A stretch of DNA of 60,799 nucleotides, from the NCBI GenBank assembly GCA_009774145.1, contig VSND01000021.1:1-60799 (forward strand), written 5' to 3'. This document shows positions 47,393-56,348 of this stretch, piece by piece (position 1 is the stretch's first letter; every line of letters starts with the position of its first letter). A model generated the notes under the pieces. That model was not told where the DNA came from, made no database searches, and saw nothing but the letters and a program-made list of their open reading frames with translations. A program made the translations under genes and the position numbers. The DNA comes from Lachnospiraceae bacterium (lineage in GTDB: Bacteria > Bacillota > Clostridia > Lachnospirales > Lachnospiraceae).

Positions 47393-50300
47393 TCAGACCG
47401 CCTCTGCCATCTGCCTGCGCTGCTTCTCCTTTTCCAGGAGCTTTTTCAGTTCCTCCCTGTCCGTGGTGATCAGTTCCTTTTCCAGCTCGGAAGCCTTGAA
47501 CTCCACGGTGACGTTATTGTTGTTGGTGGAGATCAGGCCGTTGCCCCGCTCAAAGTGGGTGACTGCCATGGTCTCCGCTTCGGACAGGTGCAGGATGGAC
47601 TGGACGCGCATCGCCTCCTCGTCCTCCAGGTTTAAGACGATCTTAGTCTTGGAGTTGTTGATGATGCCCTTGCCGTATTTGCCCTCCTCCAGTGCAAAGA
47701 AGTCATTCAAGTCCTGGGTGGCGCAGATGGCGGAACCGCCGTATCCACGGATGATCTTGAAGATTTCCAGCACGAACTCCGCAGCAAGGCGGTTGGACGC
47801 CGCACCGATGAGCTGCCATGTCTCGTCAATGAAGATGGATTTTTCCACGGTACGGTCTTCCTTTGCCTTGTCCCACACATAGTCCAGTGCCACGAACATG
47901 CCCACGGTCAGGAGGTCTCCGGTCAGTTCCGAAATGTCCAGCACCGTGTACTTGTTGTCCAGGTTCACGTTGGTCTGCTGGTTGAAGGTGGAAGCGGAGC
48001 CATGCACCAGCCGGTTCATGATGTTGGCAAGGCGCCTTGTGTCCGCATTCTTCTTTAAAATGTTGAAGACATCCTCCAGCACCGGCATCTCCCGGTAGTG
48101 TTCCGGGGCTTCCGGGTCAGGCAGGCTCTCGTTGTTGTGGGTGATGCCTTTCTGGTTGTAGGTCTGTATCAGCGCCTCATCCAATAGCTGCCGTTCCTCA
48201 TGGGTCATGTCCGGGATCAGCAGGGAGAAGAAGATGTGGAGCCGCTGTATCTTTGCCGCAAGCTCCGATTTTTCCGTCTGCGGGCCGTCTATCAGGTCAT
48301 TGGCGGAGGAGTCCACCTTCCGGATCTCCATGATGTTGATGCAGTTCCTGGAGGCAGGGGAAATCTGGATAAATTCACCGCCGATGTTGCTGCAGGCCCG
48401 GTGGAACTCATGCCCTTTTAAGGGGGCGATGATGAATACCTGTATGTTCCTGCGGCGCATCCGGAGCGCCATGAGCTGCATGGTGAAGGTCTTGCCTGCG
48501 CCGGAGGTTCCGAGGATCGCCATGTTCGCGTTCTTGTAGACACGGGAATTGAAGATGTCCACGATGATCAGCGAATTGTTGTGCTTGTTCACCCCTAAGA
48601 GGATGCCGTTGTCATCGCACATCTCAAAAGAGGTAAAGGGGTAGCAGCTGGCAACGCTGCTTGTCAGGATGTTGCGTTTGGAACGCTCGAACAGCTTTTT
48701 CTCCAGTGACACAAGGGGAAGGGCGGAAAGCAGCGCCTGCTCCTCCCGGAAGTGGCAGGATACCGCCTCCATGTCCTGTGAGAGCATCAGCTTTTTCATC
48801 TCATTGGTGCGCCACTCCAGTTCCTCCAGGCTGTCTGCCGTGACCGTGATCAGGATGTTCATGTAATAGAAATCCTCGTTGGAGGCAAGCCCCTCCTTCA
48901 GGAAATATCCGGAGCGGATGGCGCTGTCCAGGTCATCGAAGTCCGAGTTGGTATCGGAGGTGTCCTTGATCTTGGAGCGGTTGATACGGAGCTGCTGTCC
49001 CAGTTTCTGCTGGATGCGGTCTTTGGGCTGGCGGTCAAAGAAGATGTCCACGTCGATGCCTTCCCCCGCATTGACCAGGAGGGAGATCCATCCGGCGCAC
49101 ACCTGCGGGCGGTAGCCCCCGGAAGGGACTAACAGGTAGGTGTGGTAGGTGCCGTCCATGACGACATAGTTGCCGTGGGTATAGTCGATGGATTCCGGTG
49201 CGATGAACTCCATTGCGGGGATGTTGCCGATCTCATCCCGCCTGCCTGCATTGATATACTGGCCGATGACCTCGTTGACGCGCACGCTTAAGGGTTTTGC
49301 CACGCTGGTTCTGCGGTTTAAGATGCCGTAGAATACCTCGGCTGCCATCTCATCCTCATTGTCAGGTACTAAAAGCTCGTTCCCGCACTGCTGCAGGTAG
49401 GTCTTTGCCGTCCGTACAGCGGTCGTGAGGGCGGCGATGGCGTCGCTTTCCTCATTCCCACGGTTTGCGGCAAAAGGCTCATATTCAAAGATGATGAAGA
49501 AACGCCTTGTGATGGCCTCCCTGGAACCGATGCGCCGGATCAGGTTTTCATAATCCTTCTGGAGCGCAAGGCAGCGCTCGTCCGTTTCCTGCCGCATTTC
49601 CTCCCGCAGGGTCTCCAGGTGGCTGCCTAAGTCGGCACGCCTGGTAAGGACCTTGAACTGGAGCTTCACGGGGCTGATCTTTAAGTAGCTGACAAAGGAG
49701 TAGATGATGTTGCGCTGCTCCCTTGCGCTGCGCAGCAGGAAGTTGATGGGGATGACCTCTATGATCTTCACATAGCGGTGGTCCTTCGTGTAGATGATGC
49801 CGTTTTCTATCTTCCGGATGGGGAGGTAGGAGGCGGCGGGGTTTAACAGTTCCGGTTCCGGCTCCTCCCTCATGCGCTCCCGCATCTGGGAAACGCCGCG
49901 TTTCTTTTTCGGGCGTTCACCGGCATCTTCTGCAGAGGCGGCCTGCTTTGCCTGCCTGCGCTCCTTGAACTGCCCGAACTCCTCGGCAAAGTCTTCCTTT
50001 TTGGGCTTTGTTTTCTTTTCCGCTTTTTTCCTTCCGGTTTTCTTCTGCCTGACAGCTTTCGTTTCTTTTACCGGGGCCTCGTCTGCATCCTCCTGCAGCC
50101 CCACCACCCTCCGGTTTTTCAGGTATACGAAAAAGTTGATGACAAAAGAGGTCAGGCTTTCGCCGTTTATGCCGATGATGGCGAACAGGGCTGCCGGGAG
50201 TACGGTCAGGCAGGCGATGATGATCTTTGTTGTCAGTGTCACCGGAAGGTGGAACACGGGCAGGCCGATGAGCAGTGAGACCGCCAGTGCTTCCGCCGCA

Positions 50301-50395
50301 TTCCTGAGCTTGATGGTTCCGCCGAACACTGTTCCGGTATCAATGAAGTTCGGCGGGATGATGTATATGTCGTTTTCTTCGTGTCGCATGGACAT
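47393..50395 (-). CDS. virB4: PrgI-VirB4 fusion, conjugation ATPase
   Basis: Protein of 1000 residues. The first 100 residues resemble the PrgI membrane protein (DIYIIPPNFIDTGTVFGG, two hydrophobic helices), followed by a basic linker with KKKxK runs, then VirB4. Walker A GTSGAGKT is near residue 630, Walker B region SIFIDETWQLIGAA. It drives the secretion channel. ATG at 50395 follows GGAGGTG. PrgI and VirB4 are usually separate genes in Gram-positive elements; here they are joined in one frame. Confidence 0.93.
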   Translation of the reverse strand: MSMRHEENDIYIIPPNFIDTGTVFGGTIKLRNAAEALAVSLLIGLPVFHLPVTLTTKIIIACLTVLPAALFAIIGINGESLTSFVINFFVYLKNRRVVGLQEDADEAPVKETKAVRQKKTGRKKAEKKTKPKKEDFAEEFGQFKERRQAKQAASAEDAGERPKKKRGVSQMRERMREEPEPELLNPAASYLPIRKIENGIIYTKDHRYVKIIEVIPINFLLRSAREQRNIIYSFVSYLKISPVKLQFKVLTRRADLGSHLETLREEMRQETDERCLALQKDYENLIRRIGSREAITRRFFIIFEYEPFAANRGNEESDAIAALTTAVRTAKTYLQQCGNELLVPDNEDEMAAEVFYGILNRRTSVAKPLSVRVNEVIGQYINAGRRDEIGNIPAMEFIAPESIDYTHGNYVVMDGTYHTYLLVPSGGYRPQVCAGWISLLVNAGEGIDVDIFFDRQPKDRIQQKLGQQLRINRSKIKDTSDTNSDFDDLDSAIRSGYFLKEGLASNEDFYYMNILITVTADSLEELEWRTNEMKKLMLSQDMEAVSCHFREEQALLSALPLVSLEKKLFERSKRNILTSSVASCYPFTSFEMCDDNGILLGVNKHNNSLIIVDIFNSRVYKNANMAILGTSGAGKTFTMQLMALRMRRRNIQVFIIAPLKGHEFHRACSNIGGEFIQISPASRNCINIMEIRKVDSSANDLIDGPQTEKSELAAKIQRLHIFFSLLIPDMTHEERQLLDEALIQTYNQKGITHNNESLPDPEAPEHYREMPVLEDVFNILKKNADTRRLANIMNRLVHGSASTFNQQTNVNLDNKYTVLDISELTGDLLTVGMFVALDYVWDKAKEDRTVEKSIFIDETWQLIGAASNRLAAEFVLEIFKIIRGYGGSAICATQDLNDFFALEEGKYGKGIINNSKTKIVLNLEDEEAMRVQSILHLSEAETMAVTHFERGNGLISTNNNNVTVEFKASELEKELITTDREELKKLLEKEKQRRQMAEAV

Positions 50396-50463
50396 TCTGC
50401 GATGCACCTCCTAAATTCATGGTTGTGGCGGACGGACAAATGGATGCCTGCATCCGCTGTTGG

Positions 50464-51678
50464 TTATTCTGTATACGGCCTGCCGCACAGGACGATGTTG
50501 CCGGTACTGTAGATGGGGCGGTAGACGACTTTTTTCTTGGAGAAGGAGGCATCCACCACATAGCCGTCCCCGGCATAGATGGCCACATGGTCGATGTTCA
50601 GGTAACGGTTGTTCACCCCGAAGGAGTAGAATACCAGATCACCGGGGGCAAGGCTGTCATAGGATACGGCAAGGCTGCTCTCTGCAATGTACCTTGCCTG
50701 CGATGCTGCTGTGTTGGAGCCGCCATGCTGCAGGGAGACCCCTAACTGGCTGTATACCCAGTAGGTAAAGGAGCTGCAGTCAAAATAACCTTCCTGGTTC
50801 CTCCGTTCCTGGCTGTACGGGGTGCCCAGCTTGGTCAGGGCAAGGTCAACCGCTCTGTTCCCGGTCTCCCCCGGTATCAGGTCTGGGTTGATCTCCACCA
50901 GATATACCGTATCAAACAGGAACAGGTGGAGGTTTGCGGCATAGTATTCCGCAGTCTGTGCCTGCTCATCTGTCAGGCGGAACACGTCCCTGGCAAAATA
51001 ACTGTCCCCGGCGTACTCCACCGTATATTCATAGTGGTGTATGGTACGGCTTTCCCCGGTTTCTTCATCCGTTTCCTCATATTCTGTGACTTCCACGGTA
51101 TAGGTGAATATGCCGTCCGTATTGTCACGCAGTATCTTTTCCAGCTTTTTCAGGTTTACCTCCCGGTAGTCCTCCTGGGAGGCGCAGAACTGGGAGATGA
51201 CCAGTGCGCTTTCATAGATGATGCGGTCTGAAAAGTCATCCGTGATGCCGTACTCGCAGCCGGAGCCGAGGGCGTCCGCTTCCCGCTGTATATCATCCAG
51301 CAGTGCGTCATGTTTCTCCCGCAGGATGGCTTCGATAGATGTTTCTGCTTCCGCGATGTTCTCCATGATGACGCTGTTATCGTTCAGCGCGTCGCCTGTG
51401 GCATCATCCAGCCCCAGGCTCCCGAAGATCAGGGAGGGGAGCATCAGGATGAACAGGACCGGGAGCATCAGCAGGGCGGCAAAAGCAGCCAGTACCTTCC
51501 CGATGACTTTCCTGTTTTCCCATAAACCGGCGGCCAGCATCCCGTAAGGGCCTGCCGCCGCGCCTTTGGCTGCCCCGGCAACCGCTTTCCCTGTCTTTAG
51601 GGCGCTTTTGGCAGTGCCTGCCGCCGATGCCGCACTGGAAAGGGCGGAGTGTTCTTTTTTCCTGTTGTCTTCAGCCAT
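50464..51678 (-). CDS. NlpC/P60 cell-wall hydrolase of the conjugation system
   Basis: Protein of 404 residues. Membrane helix near residues 60-85, then an acidic, VirB8-like or unknown middle, and a C-terminal NlpC/P60 domain with catalytic Cys in FDCSSFTYWVY (C301) and His in IDHVAIYAG (H364). Such proteins open peptidoglycan for the channel. Its start directly follows the next gene in the operon (MAEDNRKKEH). Confidence 0.92.
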   Translation of the reverse strand: MAEDNRKKEHSALSSAASAAGTAKSALKTGKAVAGAAKGAAAGPYGMLAAGLWENRKVIGKVLAAFAALLMLPVLFILMLPSLIFGSLGLDDATGDALNDNSVIMENIAEAETSIEAILREKHDALLDDIQREADALGSGCEYGITDDFSDRIIYESALVISQFCASQEDYREVNLKKLEKILRDNTDGIFTYTVEVTEYEETDEETGESRTIHHYEYTVEYAGDSYFARDVFRLTDEQAQTAEYYAANLHLFLFDTVYLVEINPDLIPGETGNRAVDLALTKLGTPYSQERRNQEGYFDCSSFTYWVYSQLGVSLQHGGSNTAASQARYIAESSLAVSYDSLAPGDLVFYSFGVNNRYLNIDHVAIYAGDGYVVDASFSKKKVVYRPIYSTGNIVLCGRPYTE

Positions 51679-52578
51679 TTACACACGGTCCTTTCTTTTT
51701 GGCATATCCGGGAGCTTCTGCACGATATTCTCATGATAGGCGATCTTGCCTTCCCCGGTCATGTACGGGGTGCGGTCCACAGTGTCAACGGCATACTGTT
51801 TGTACCAGGTGGCGTTGTCGGCGGTGGTGACGGTCTCATAATTCCCTTCCGGTGCCATGTACTGTTCGGTGTTATACATGCCGAAGGCTGTACCGTTGGG
51901 ATAATCAACCGAGGTTTCCGTTCCCATGATGCGCCCGCCGCCGATCTCCACGCCGGAATAGCTGGGGGCATCGGGGATGCCGGTCTGCCCCAGGTAAGAG
52001 GACAGTGCCTGTGCCGCCTGGGTGCCAGTCATGGAGCCGGTGTAGCTGATATTCCCTTTTGCCACAGCCCCGGTGACGCCGTTGGCGAAATCCCCGCCTT
52101 TTTTCACGGAGGACTCAAATGCCCTGCGGCTGATGGGGTTGCTTGCGTGTCCGGTCATGGTCTGCATGGCGCTCTGGGTAAACTGTCTCCCGACGGCACC
52201 GGCAAGCCCGCCGGAGAGGAAGGATGACTGGCTGACGCTGCTTGAATTTCCGCCCACGCGGAAGGAACCGCCCCGGAAGCTGGAACTGCCTGCCACGTTC
52301 TTTGCGGTGGTAAGCCCCCTTGCGGCGACCATCAGCTCTGCCATCATGTTCCCGCCGGTATGCCCCACGTTGATGCCGAGGCTGGATAAAAAGCTGTCGA
52401 TCTTCTGGCTGATCTTCAGGAACGCGATGGCGCATAAAAACCAGATGAACACATTCCCGGCGGCGGTATCCTTCCCGACTGCCTCCACATCGCTTTCTGT
52501 TACGGCGAGGACAGTCACGGACTGGGAGAGGAACAGCGTGGCAGTGAGCATCAAAAAATAGATTTTCTTTTTCTTCAT
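51679..52578 (-). CDS. secreted or membrane T4SS protein, Ser/Gly-rich
   Basis: Protein of 299 residues. Signal-type helix (YFLMLTATLFLSQSVTVLAV), second hydrophobic stretch (GNVFIWFLCAIAFLKISQKI), and a long Gly/Ser/Ala-rich tail. The ATG at 52578 follows AGGAGGCCACTGT. Lies between the TrbL-like and NlpC/P60 genes, so it probably forms part of the channel. No family recognised. Confidence 0.75.
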   Translation of the reverse strand: MKKKKIYFLMLTATLFLSQSVTVLAVTESDVEAVGKDTAAGNVFIWFLCAIAFLKISQKIDSFLSSLGINVGHTGGNMMAELMVAARGLTTAKNVAGSSSFRGGSFRVGGNSSSVSQSSFLSGGLAGAVGRQFTQSAMQTMTGHASNPISRRAFESSVKKGGDFANGVTGAVAKGNISYTGSMTGTQAAQALSSYLGQTGIPDAPSYSGVEIGGGRIMGTETSVDYPNGTAFGMYNTEQYMAPEGNYETVTTADNATWYKQYAVDTVDRTPYMTGEGKIAYHENIVQKLPDMPKRKDRV

Positions 52579-52589
52579 ACAGTGGCCTC

Positions 52590-53300
52590 CTACAGTGATA
52601 ACGGGTTGGACAGGAAACTGCCTACCATGGATGTGAACAGGCGCAGGCACCATGCGTTCATCATCAGCAGGAACAGCTGCCCGCCGAACATCCGGCACCA
52701 CGACTTGAAGATATTTGAAGTGGACTGGGATGCGCCGGTGGCAAATGCCATGGGAGCCGTATACACGATCACGCCCAGCAGGATATAGCGCTCTGCCGCC
52801 TCAAACAGCAGCTTGATATAGTTCCATGCAAGTATCAGCAGGAGTATCAGCGCAATCAGGGCAACGGAGCCGCTGGCACATACGCCGAGGATGGTCAGCA
52901 GGACGGAATTGAAGTCCGCAAAGTTTAAGGGCGGCAGTTCGGAGGAGAGTATCCAGGAATAAGGAGTTCCCCCGATGGCAAGGACCATCTCCGTGATCTG
53001 GTCACAGTAATAGATCAGGCCGATAAAAAGGACGGAGCGGATGCTCAGCTTGATGGGGTCTTCTGCCTCCACCCCTGCAACCAGCCCGAAGTTCTTGAAA
53101 AGCTGCCATACCCAGTTTAAGAGGACAAGCCCTATTGCCGCAGCCACAAATATCTTATACATGGTTTCCGCAGCGGGGAAATAGCGCAGGAAAGTCCCCA
53201 TGTCACAGCCCAGGGCGCCCAGTACCGAGGTGGAGATCAGGTCAAGCCCGTTCATCACCTGTTCGGCAATCCATTCCACGATGCCGTCAAGTATCCCCAT
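52590..53300 (-). CDS. TrbL/VirB6-like polytopic channel protein
   Basis: Protein of 236 residues with about five membrane segments (IFVAAAIGLVLLNWVWQLF, LLTILGVCASGSVALIALIL, YILLGVIVYTAPMAFAT). Size, topology and place fit TrbL/VirB6-type inner-membrane channel proteins. The ribosome site GGAGGGGATGACCC lies before ATG. Confidence 0.85.
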   Translation of the reverse strand: MGILDGIVEWIAEQVMNGLDLISTSVLGALGCDMGTFLRYFPAAETMYKIFVAAAIGLVLLNWVWQLFKNFGLVAGVEAEDPIKLSIRSVLFIGLIYYCDQITEMVLAIGGTPYSWILSSELPPLNFADFNSVLLTILGVCASGSVALIALILLLILAWNYIKLLFEAAERYILLGVIVYTAPMAFATGASQSTSNIFKSWCRMFGGQLFLLMMNAWCLRLFTSMVGSFLSNPLSL

Positions 53301-53320
53301 GGGTCATCCCCTCCTTTCCG

Positions 53321-53716
53321 TCATCCGTTCCATTTCCCGTCTGAGAAGAACGGTGTAACATAGGCAAGGATGAAGCCAAGCCCGTTTAAGATCACCCAGG
53401 AGATCGCAATGCGCTTGAGCCATGCGCGGGATTCGTCCACGGTCTTGCCGGATTTGGAAAAGTTCATAAGGAGCAGTGCGACGGATGCGGTAACGATGGC
53501 GGCAATGGTGGAGATGCCCAGGATCTTTCCGTAGACGTCCTTCATGATGGATTCCGCCTTGGACCACATATCCGTTGCAAGCACCTGGTTGGTCTGCAGG
53601 GCAAAAAAGTAAGCGAAGGCCGCCGCACCCATGATGATGTTCTGGTAAGGGATGCGGAACTTCTTCCCTGTGTGAAGCTGTTTTTCTCCGGTGATGATGT
53701 TTTCTTTGTTTTTCAA
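53321..53716 (-). CDS. VirB2/TrbC-like small membrane protein
   Basis: Protein of 131 residues. TTG at 53716 follows AGGAGGTAATTCA. Two or three hydrophobic segments (IIMGAAAFAYFFALQTNQVL, ISTIAAIVTASVALLLMNFS, IAISWVILNGLGFILAYV). It is the first gene of the T4SS operon and fits a VirB2/TrbC-type pilin or similar. The longer upstream frame is leader DNA. Confidence 0.8.
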   Translation of the reverse strand: MKNKENIITGEKQLHTGKKFRIPYQNIIMGAAAFAYFFALQTNQVLATDMWSKAESIMKDVYGKILGISTIAAIVTASVALLLMNFSKSGKTVDESRAWLKRIAISWVILNGLGFILAYVTPFFSDGKWNG

Positions 53717-53834
53717 TGAATTACCTCCTGTAAAATTTAATGTGGTAAAGAAAGGCCATGCAGAAAAGATGCATGGCTGACGCGGTATTTGCCGGATACG
53801 GATATGGGTATTTTCATCCGGCTCATTATCCGCG

Positions 53835-53865
53835 CAAAAAAACAGCACCTGCAGGATGCAGATGC
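53835..53865 (-). terminator. terminator in the T4SS operon leader
   Basis: Stem GCACCTGCA/TGCAGATGC with a 3-nt loop, followed on the minus strand by seven T. The leader also has AGGTTGTGGGCACAACTT and CATGCATCTTTTCTGCATG hairpins. The gap 53717-53997 has no gene. Confidence 0.8.
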
Positions 53866-53915
53866 CTTGAAAATGGAATGGATATAAGGTTGTGGGCACA
53901 ACTTTGAGCATGACC

Positions 53916-53944
53916 ATTATAGCATGGGCAAATTTCCCTGTAAA
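53916..53944 (-). promoter_or_regulatory. promoter of the T4SS operon
   Basis: -35 TTTACA (53944-53939), 17-bp spacer, -10 TATAAT (53921-53916). Upstream sequence GGCACAGC-TTGCGATTTACAGGG is shared with the tad promoter. Confidence 0.92.
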
Positions 53945-53953
53945 TCGCAATGC

Positions 53954-53992
53954 TGTGCCAGTTTGCGCATTTTGGGTGCCAATCCTCTGCCA
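53954..53992 (-). promoter_or_regulatory. three operator-like direct repeats upstream of the T4SS promoter
   Basis: TGTGCCA at 53954, GGTGCCA at 53975, TCTGCCA at 53986 (plus-strand reading). Spacings 21 and 11 bp, the first beginning 10 bp beyond -35: the same geometry as the tad operator. Confidence 0.75.
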
Positions 53993-53997
53993 GTCTG

Positions 53998-54537
53998 TCA
54001 TTTCTTTTCCGGAAAGAACTTATCCAGCATATCAAGGCAGTCCTTTGAGGTGTATCCCCACAGGATGGAACTGAGTGCCTTGACCGCCTCCGGGCGTTTC
54101 CGGTAGTAGGTTCTGTGGGAGATGTTCGCTATATGCGGGCGCAGGTTCTCGATGATCTCATCCGTGTTCTGGAGTTGCTGGGGGGAGAGGTAGCTGTAAT
54201 AGAGTATCCAGTAATACTGCTCCCCATGCTTATGCTTGCTGCGCAGGATGTCCACGGCAGAGTTTAGGAGTGTCAGCATCTTGTTGCTGCGCTCAATGCT
54301 CTTTGCATAATCCTCCAGCTTTGAGCCGCCGATGTCTGCCCCGGCAAGGTAGATGGAATCTAAAAATTCCTCTATGCTGCTTCCGTACTCGATCTCAAAG
54401 GTACTCCGTACCTGCTGGACGGCAAGCTCCAGGTTCCAGACGGCATCCCGGTAGTTCTTTAGCAGCTTCCATGTGTCATGGAACAGGGGGTTTTCCTGTT
54501 CTGAGGGAATGTTCTTGTTTGGTCTTGTATTTGGCAT
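53998..54537 (-). CDS. sigma-region-4-like regulator candidate
   Basis: Protein of 179 residues, helical. The end (IANISHRTYYRKRPEAVKAL then SSILWGY) resembles the helix-turn-helix of ArpU/sigma-like regulators found in elements and phages. Upstream part is coiled (KNYRDAVWNLELAVQQVRST). It ends next to the T4SS operator, so it could be the activator that reads the TGTGCCA repeats; this is inference. Confidence 0.65.
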   Translation of the reverse strand: MPNTRPNKNIPSEQENPLFHDTWKLLKNYRDAVWNLELAVQQVRSTFEIEYGSSIEEFLDSIYLAGADIGGSKLEDYAKSIERSNKMLTLLNSAVDILRSKHKHGEQYYWILYYSYLSPQQLQNTDEIIENLRPHIANISHRTYYRKRPEAVKALSSILWGYTSKDCLDMLDKFFPEKK

Positions 54538-54543
54538 GATATT

Positions 54544-55731
54544 TTACCTTCTTTCTTCATTTTTGCTGTCAGTCTGGTTGGCAGGTACAGGGGAAGGGGT
54601 GCCTTCCGGCGGGCTGACGGGGGAAAGCGTCAGTTCAAACCGGTAGGGCATCTTCCCGTCCGGGCAGGCGATCTGTAGGGAATACTTAACTATAGTTTCC
54701 TTGCAGTCGGATAAGGGATATAACTTATATAGGGTCCGGGGGCATTCACAGCACGAAACCCCTTGTGCTGCAAGGATTTGCGCCACTTTTTGGACGATTT
54801 TTTTCATGTGCGTTTTTGAAACGCTGGCGGCCTGTCCTGAAACGCTGTTTTCCGCTTCCATAATGGTGATCTGCTCATCCCTGATCGGTTCTGCTTCAGG
54901 AAGGGATGAAGCCTCTGGAATATGTACGGGAACCTGAAATGTCATGGAAATTTCCTCCTTGTCGATCATTACGTCACTGATATTGAACATGGTAGACAAA
55001 TAGCTGCACAGGTAGATGACGCTGCCATGCCTGCCGGTAAACGATACCAGTGAAAGATATTCTTTGTCCTGCAGCTTGTTTAAGATGCGGCTTACCGTTG
55101 ATTTTGAGATGCCCCAGCGCAGGGCAAGGTCACTGAAACTTATCAGCGGGTTCCCGGTGCAGTTGCGGAAATATACCACAGGCCCCAGTTCAGATCCCTG
55201 CACCTGCCCGTCGTTGTAAATGGTATGTACCCATAAGTCCAGCACAATGTCCATTTCCGAGCATTTTCCCATGCTGATCAGTTCATGGACGGCTGCAACT
55301 GGGAAAAAGAAAAAGCCCACATCCTTCAGACATGGGTAATTGTAGTCGAGCGCCGTGTTATGCTGCTTCCAGCCGGTAATGCTGAATTTGACCAGGTTGT
55401 TCCTGCCGAGCCGGGTATAAGTGATGTAGTTCTGCTTTTGCAGGAAGTCCAGGATGGAAAGCGCCTGGTGCTGGAAGCGGGTGCGGAACCATTCTGCCAG
55501 TTCCGAGATCCTGCAGATCCACTCACCTGGACCGACCAGATAGGAGATGCCCTCTATCCGGCGGTAGGAGGAGCGGAAGTTGGCATAGGAGCAGAGTGTC
55601 ATGTAATAAAAAAGATAGGAACTTCCGTTTGTACGGATGTCCCTATCTTCCATAAGGCTGCGGAGGAACTCGCGGTAAATTCGGCACCGTGGGTAGTCCA
55701 CGATTTGTTTTAGTTCTAATTGATAATCCAT
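54544..55731 (-). CDS. winged-helix regulator or replication-type protein
   Basis: Protein of 395 residues. The N-terminal 100 residues include VDYPRCRIYREFLRSLMEDR and a helix-turn-helix (ICRISELAEWFRTRFQHQAL). A second winged helix is near residues 200-245 (ISFSDLALRWGISKSTVSRI, LNKLQDKEYLSLVSF). The tail has a linker and a C-terminal domain. It resembles element-encoded control or initiator proteins but no family is sure. AGAGGAG lies about 10 nt before ATG. Confidence 0.7.
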   Translation of the reverse strand: MDYQLELKQIVDYPRCRIYREFLRSLMEDRDIRTNGSSYLFYYMTLCSYANFRSSYRRIEGISYLVGPGEWICRISELAEWFRTRFQHQALSILDFLQKQNYITYTRLGRNNLVKFSITGWKQHNTALDYNYPCLKDVGFFFFPVAAVHELISMGKCSEMDIVLDLWVHTIYNDGQVQGSELGPVVYFRNCTGNPLISFSDLALRWGISKSTVSRILNKLQDKEYLSLVSFTGRHGSVIYLCSYLSTMFNISDVMIDKEEISMTFQVPVHIPEASSLPEAEPIRDEQITIMEAENSVSGQAASVSKTHMKKIVQKVAQILAAQGVSCCECPRTLYKLYPLSDCKETIVKYSLQIACPDGKMPYRFELTLSPVSPPEGTPSPVPANQTDSKNEERR

Positions 55732-56047
55732 ATTGTATGATCTCCTCTGAAATATTTGTTAAATCTTGTACTGTAAATCTGATTGTGTTATTATGAAAAA
55801 AGTAAATGCGTTTCTGGGGATGAACGGCTTTCTTCCTAATTATAATAGAGTCTGCTAATAAAAAGGTAGCTGACCACCATACGAATCTTTTCCTTGCTAA
55901 TAGCCTGCTAATTGGACTGGCAGGAACAACATGATATTAGATGGAAAAAATAGTACTTGATGGACAACTACCCTCAAAAATGTCCAAATTACACGGAAAA
56001 TATGGACAACAGAGAACTTGCTGGACTCAAAAAAATAGGTTGATTTA

Positions 56048-56092
56048 ACTCCTAAGCGGTAGGTCGGGTGTTCGAGTCACCTCGGGAACGCT
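56048..56092 (+). other. attachment core: 3' end of a tRNA-Arg (CCT) gene
   Basis: The sequence reads CTCCTAA (anticodon loop CCT), GCGGT, variable loop, then the T arm GGGTGTTCGAGTCACCT and acceptor half CGGGAACGC. The 5' half of a tRNA is absent, so it is not a working tRNA but the copy made when an element integrates in a tRNA 3' end. Confidence 0.75.
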
Positions 56093-56100
56093 GGAAACAT

Positions 56101-56140
56101 AGCCGAAAGCCTTGATTTTAGCGGGTTTTCGGCTTTCTTC
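56101..56140 (+). terminator. terminator after the tRNA-Arg fragment
   Basis: AGCCGAAA with TTTTCGGCT and then TTCTTC. It looks like the normal tRNA terminator that came with the attachment core. Confidence 0.65.
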
Positions 56141-56348
56141 ATTTCAGCACCAAAACTCGGATTTGCTAATATGCTAATACATTTGAAAATCGAACCTACA
56201 TGCTAATACGAGTTAATTGGTCGGATGTTCAAATAATCCGCTCTGTTTTTCTGCTAATAAAACTCCCATTTTGAAGCTTCCCAAACACAAGATTTTTTCT
56301 TTTTTGCTAATACGGTATTTTTAACCGTTCTTTTGTCTGCTAATAGAT

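Noticed and set aside
56048..56092. A working tRNA-Arg gene
   Set aside because: Only the 3' half is present. The DNA before the anticodon loop does not form a D arm or an acceptor strand that pairs with GGGAACGC.
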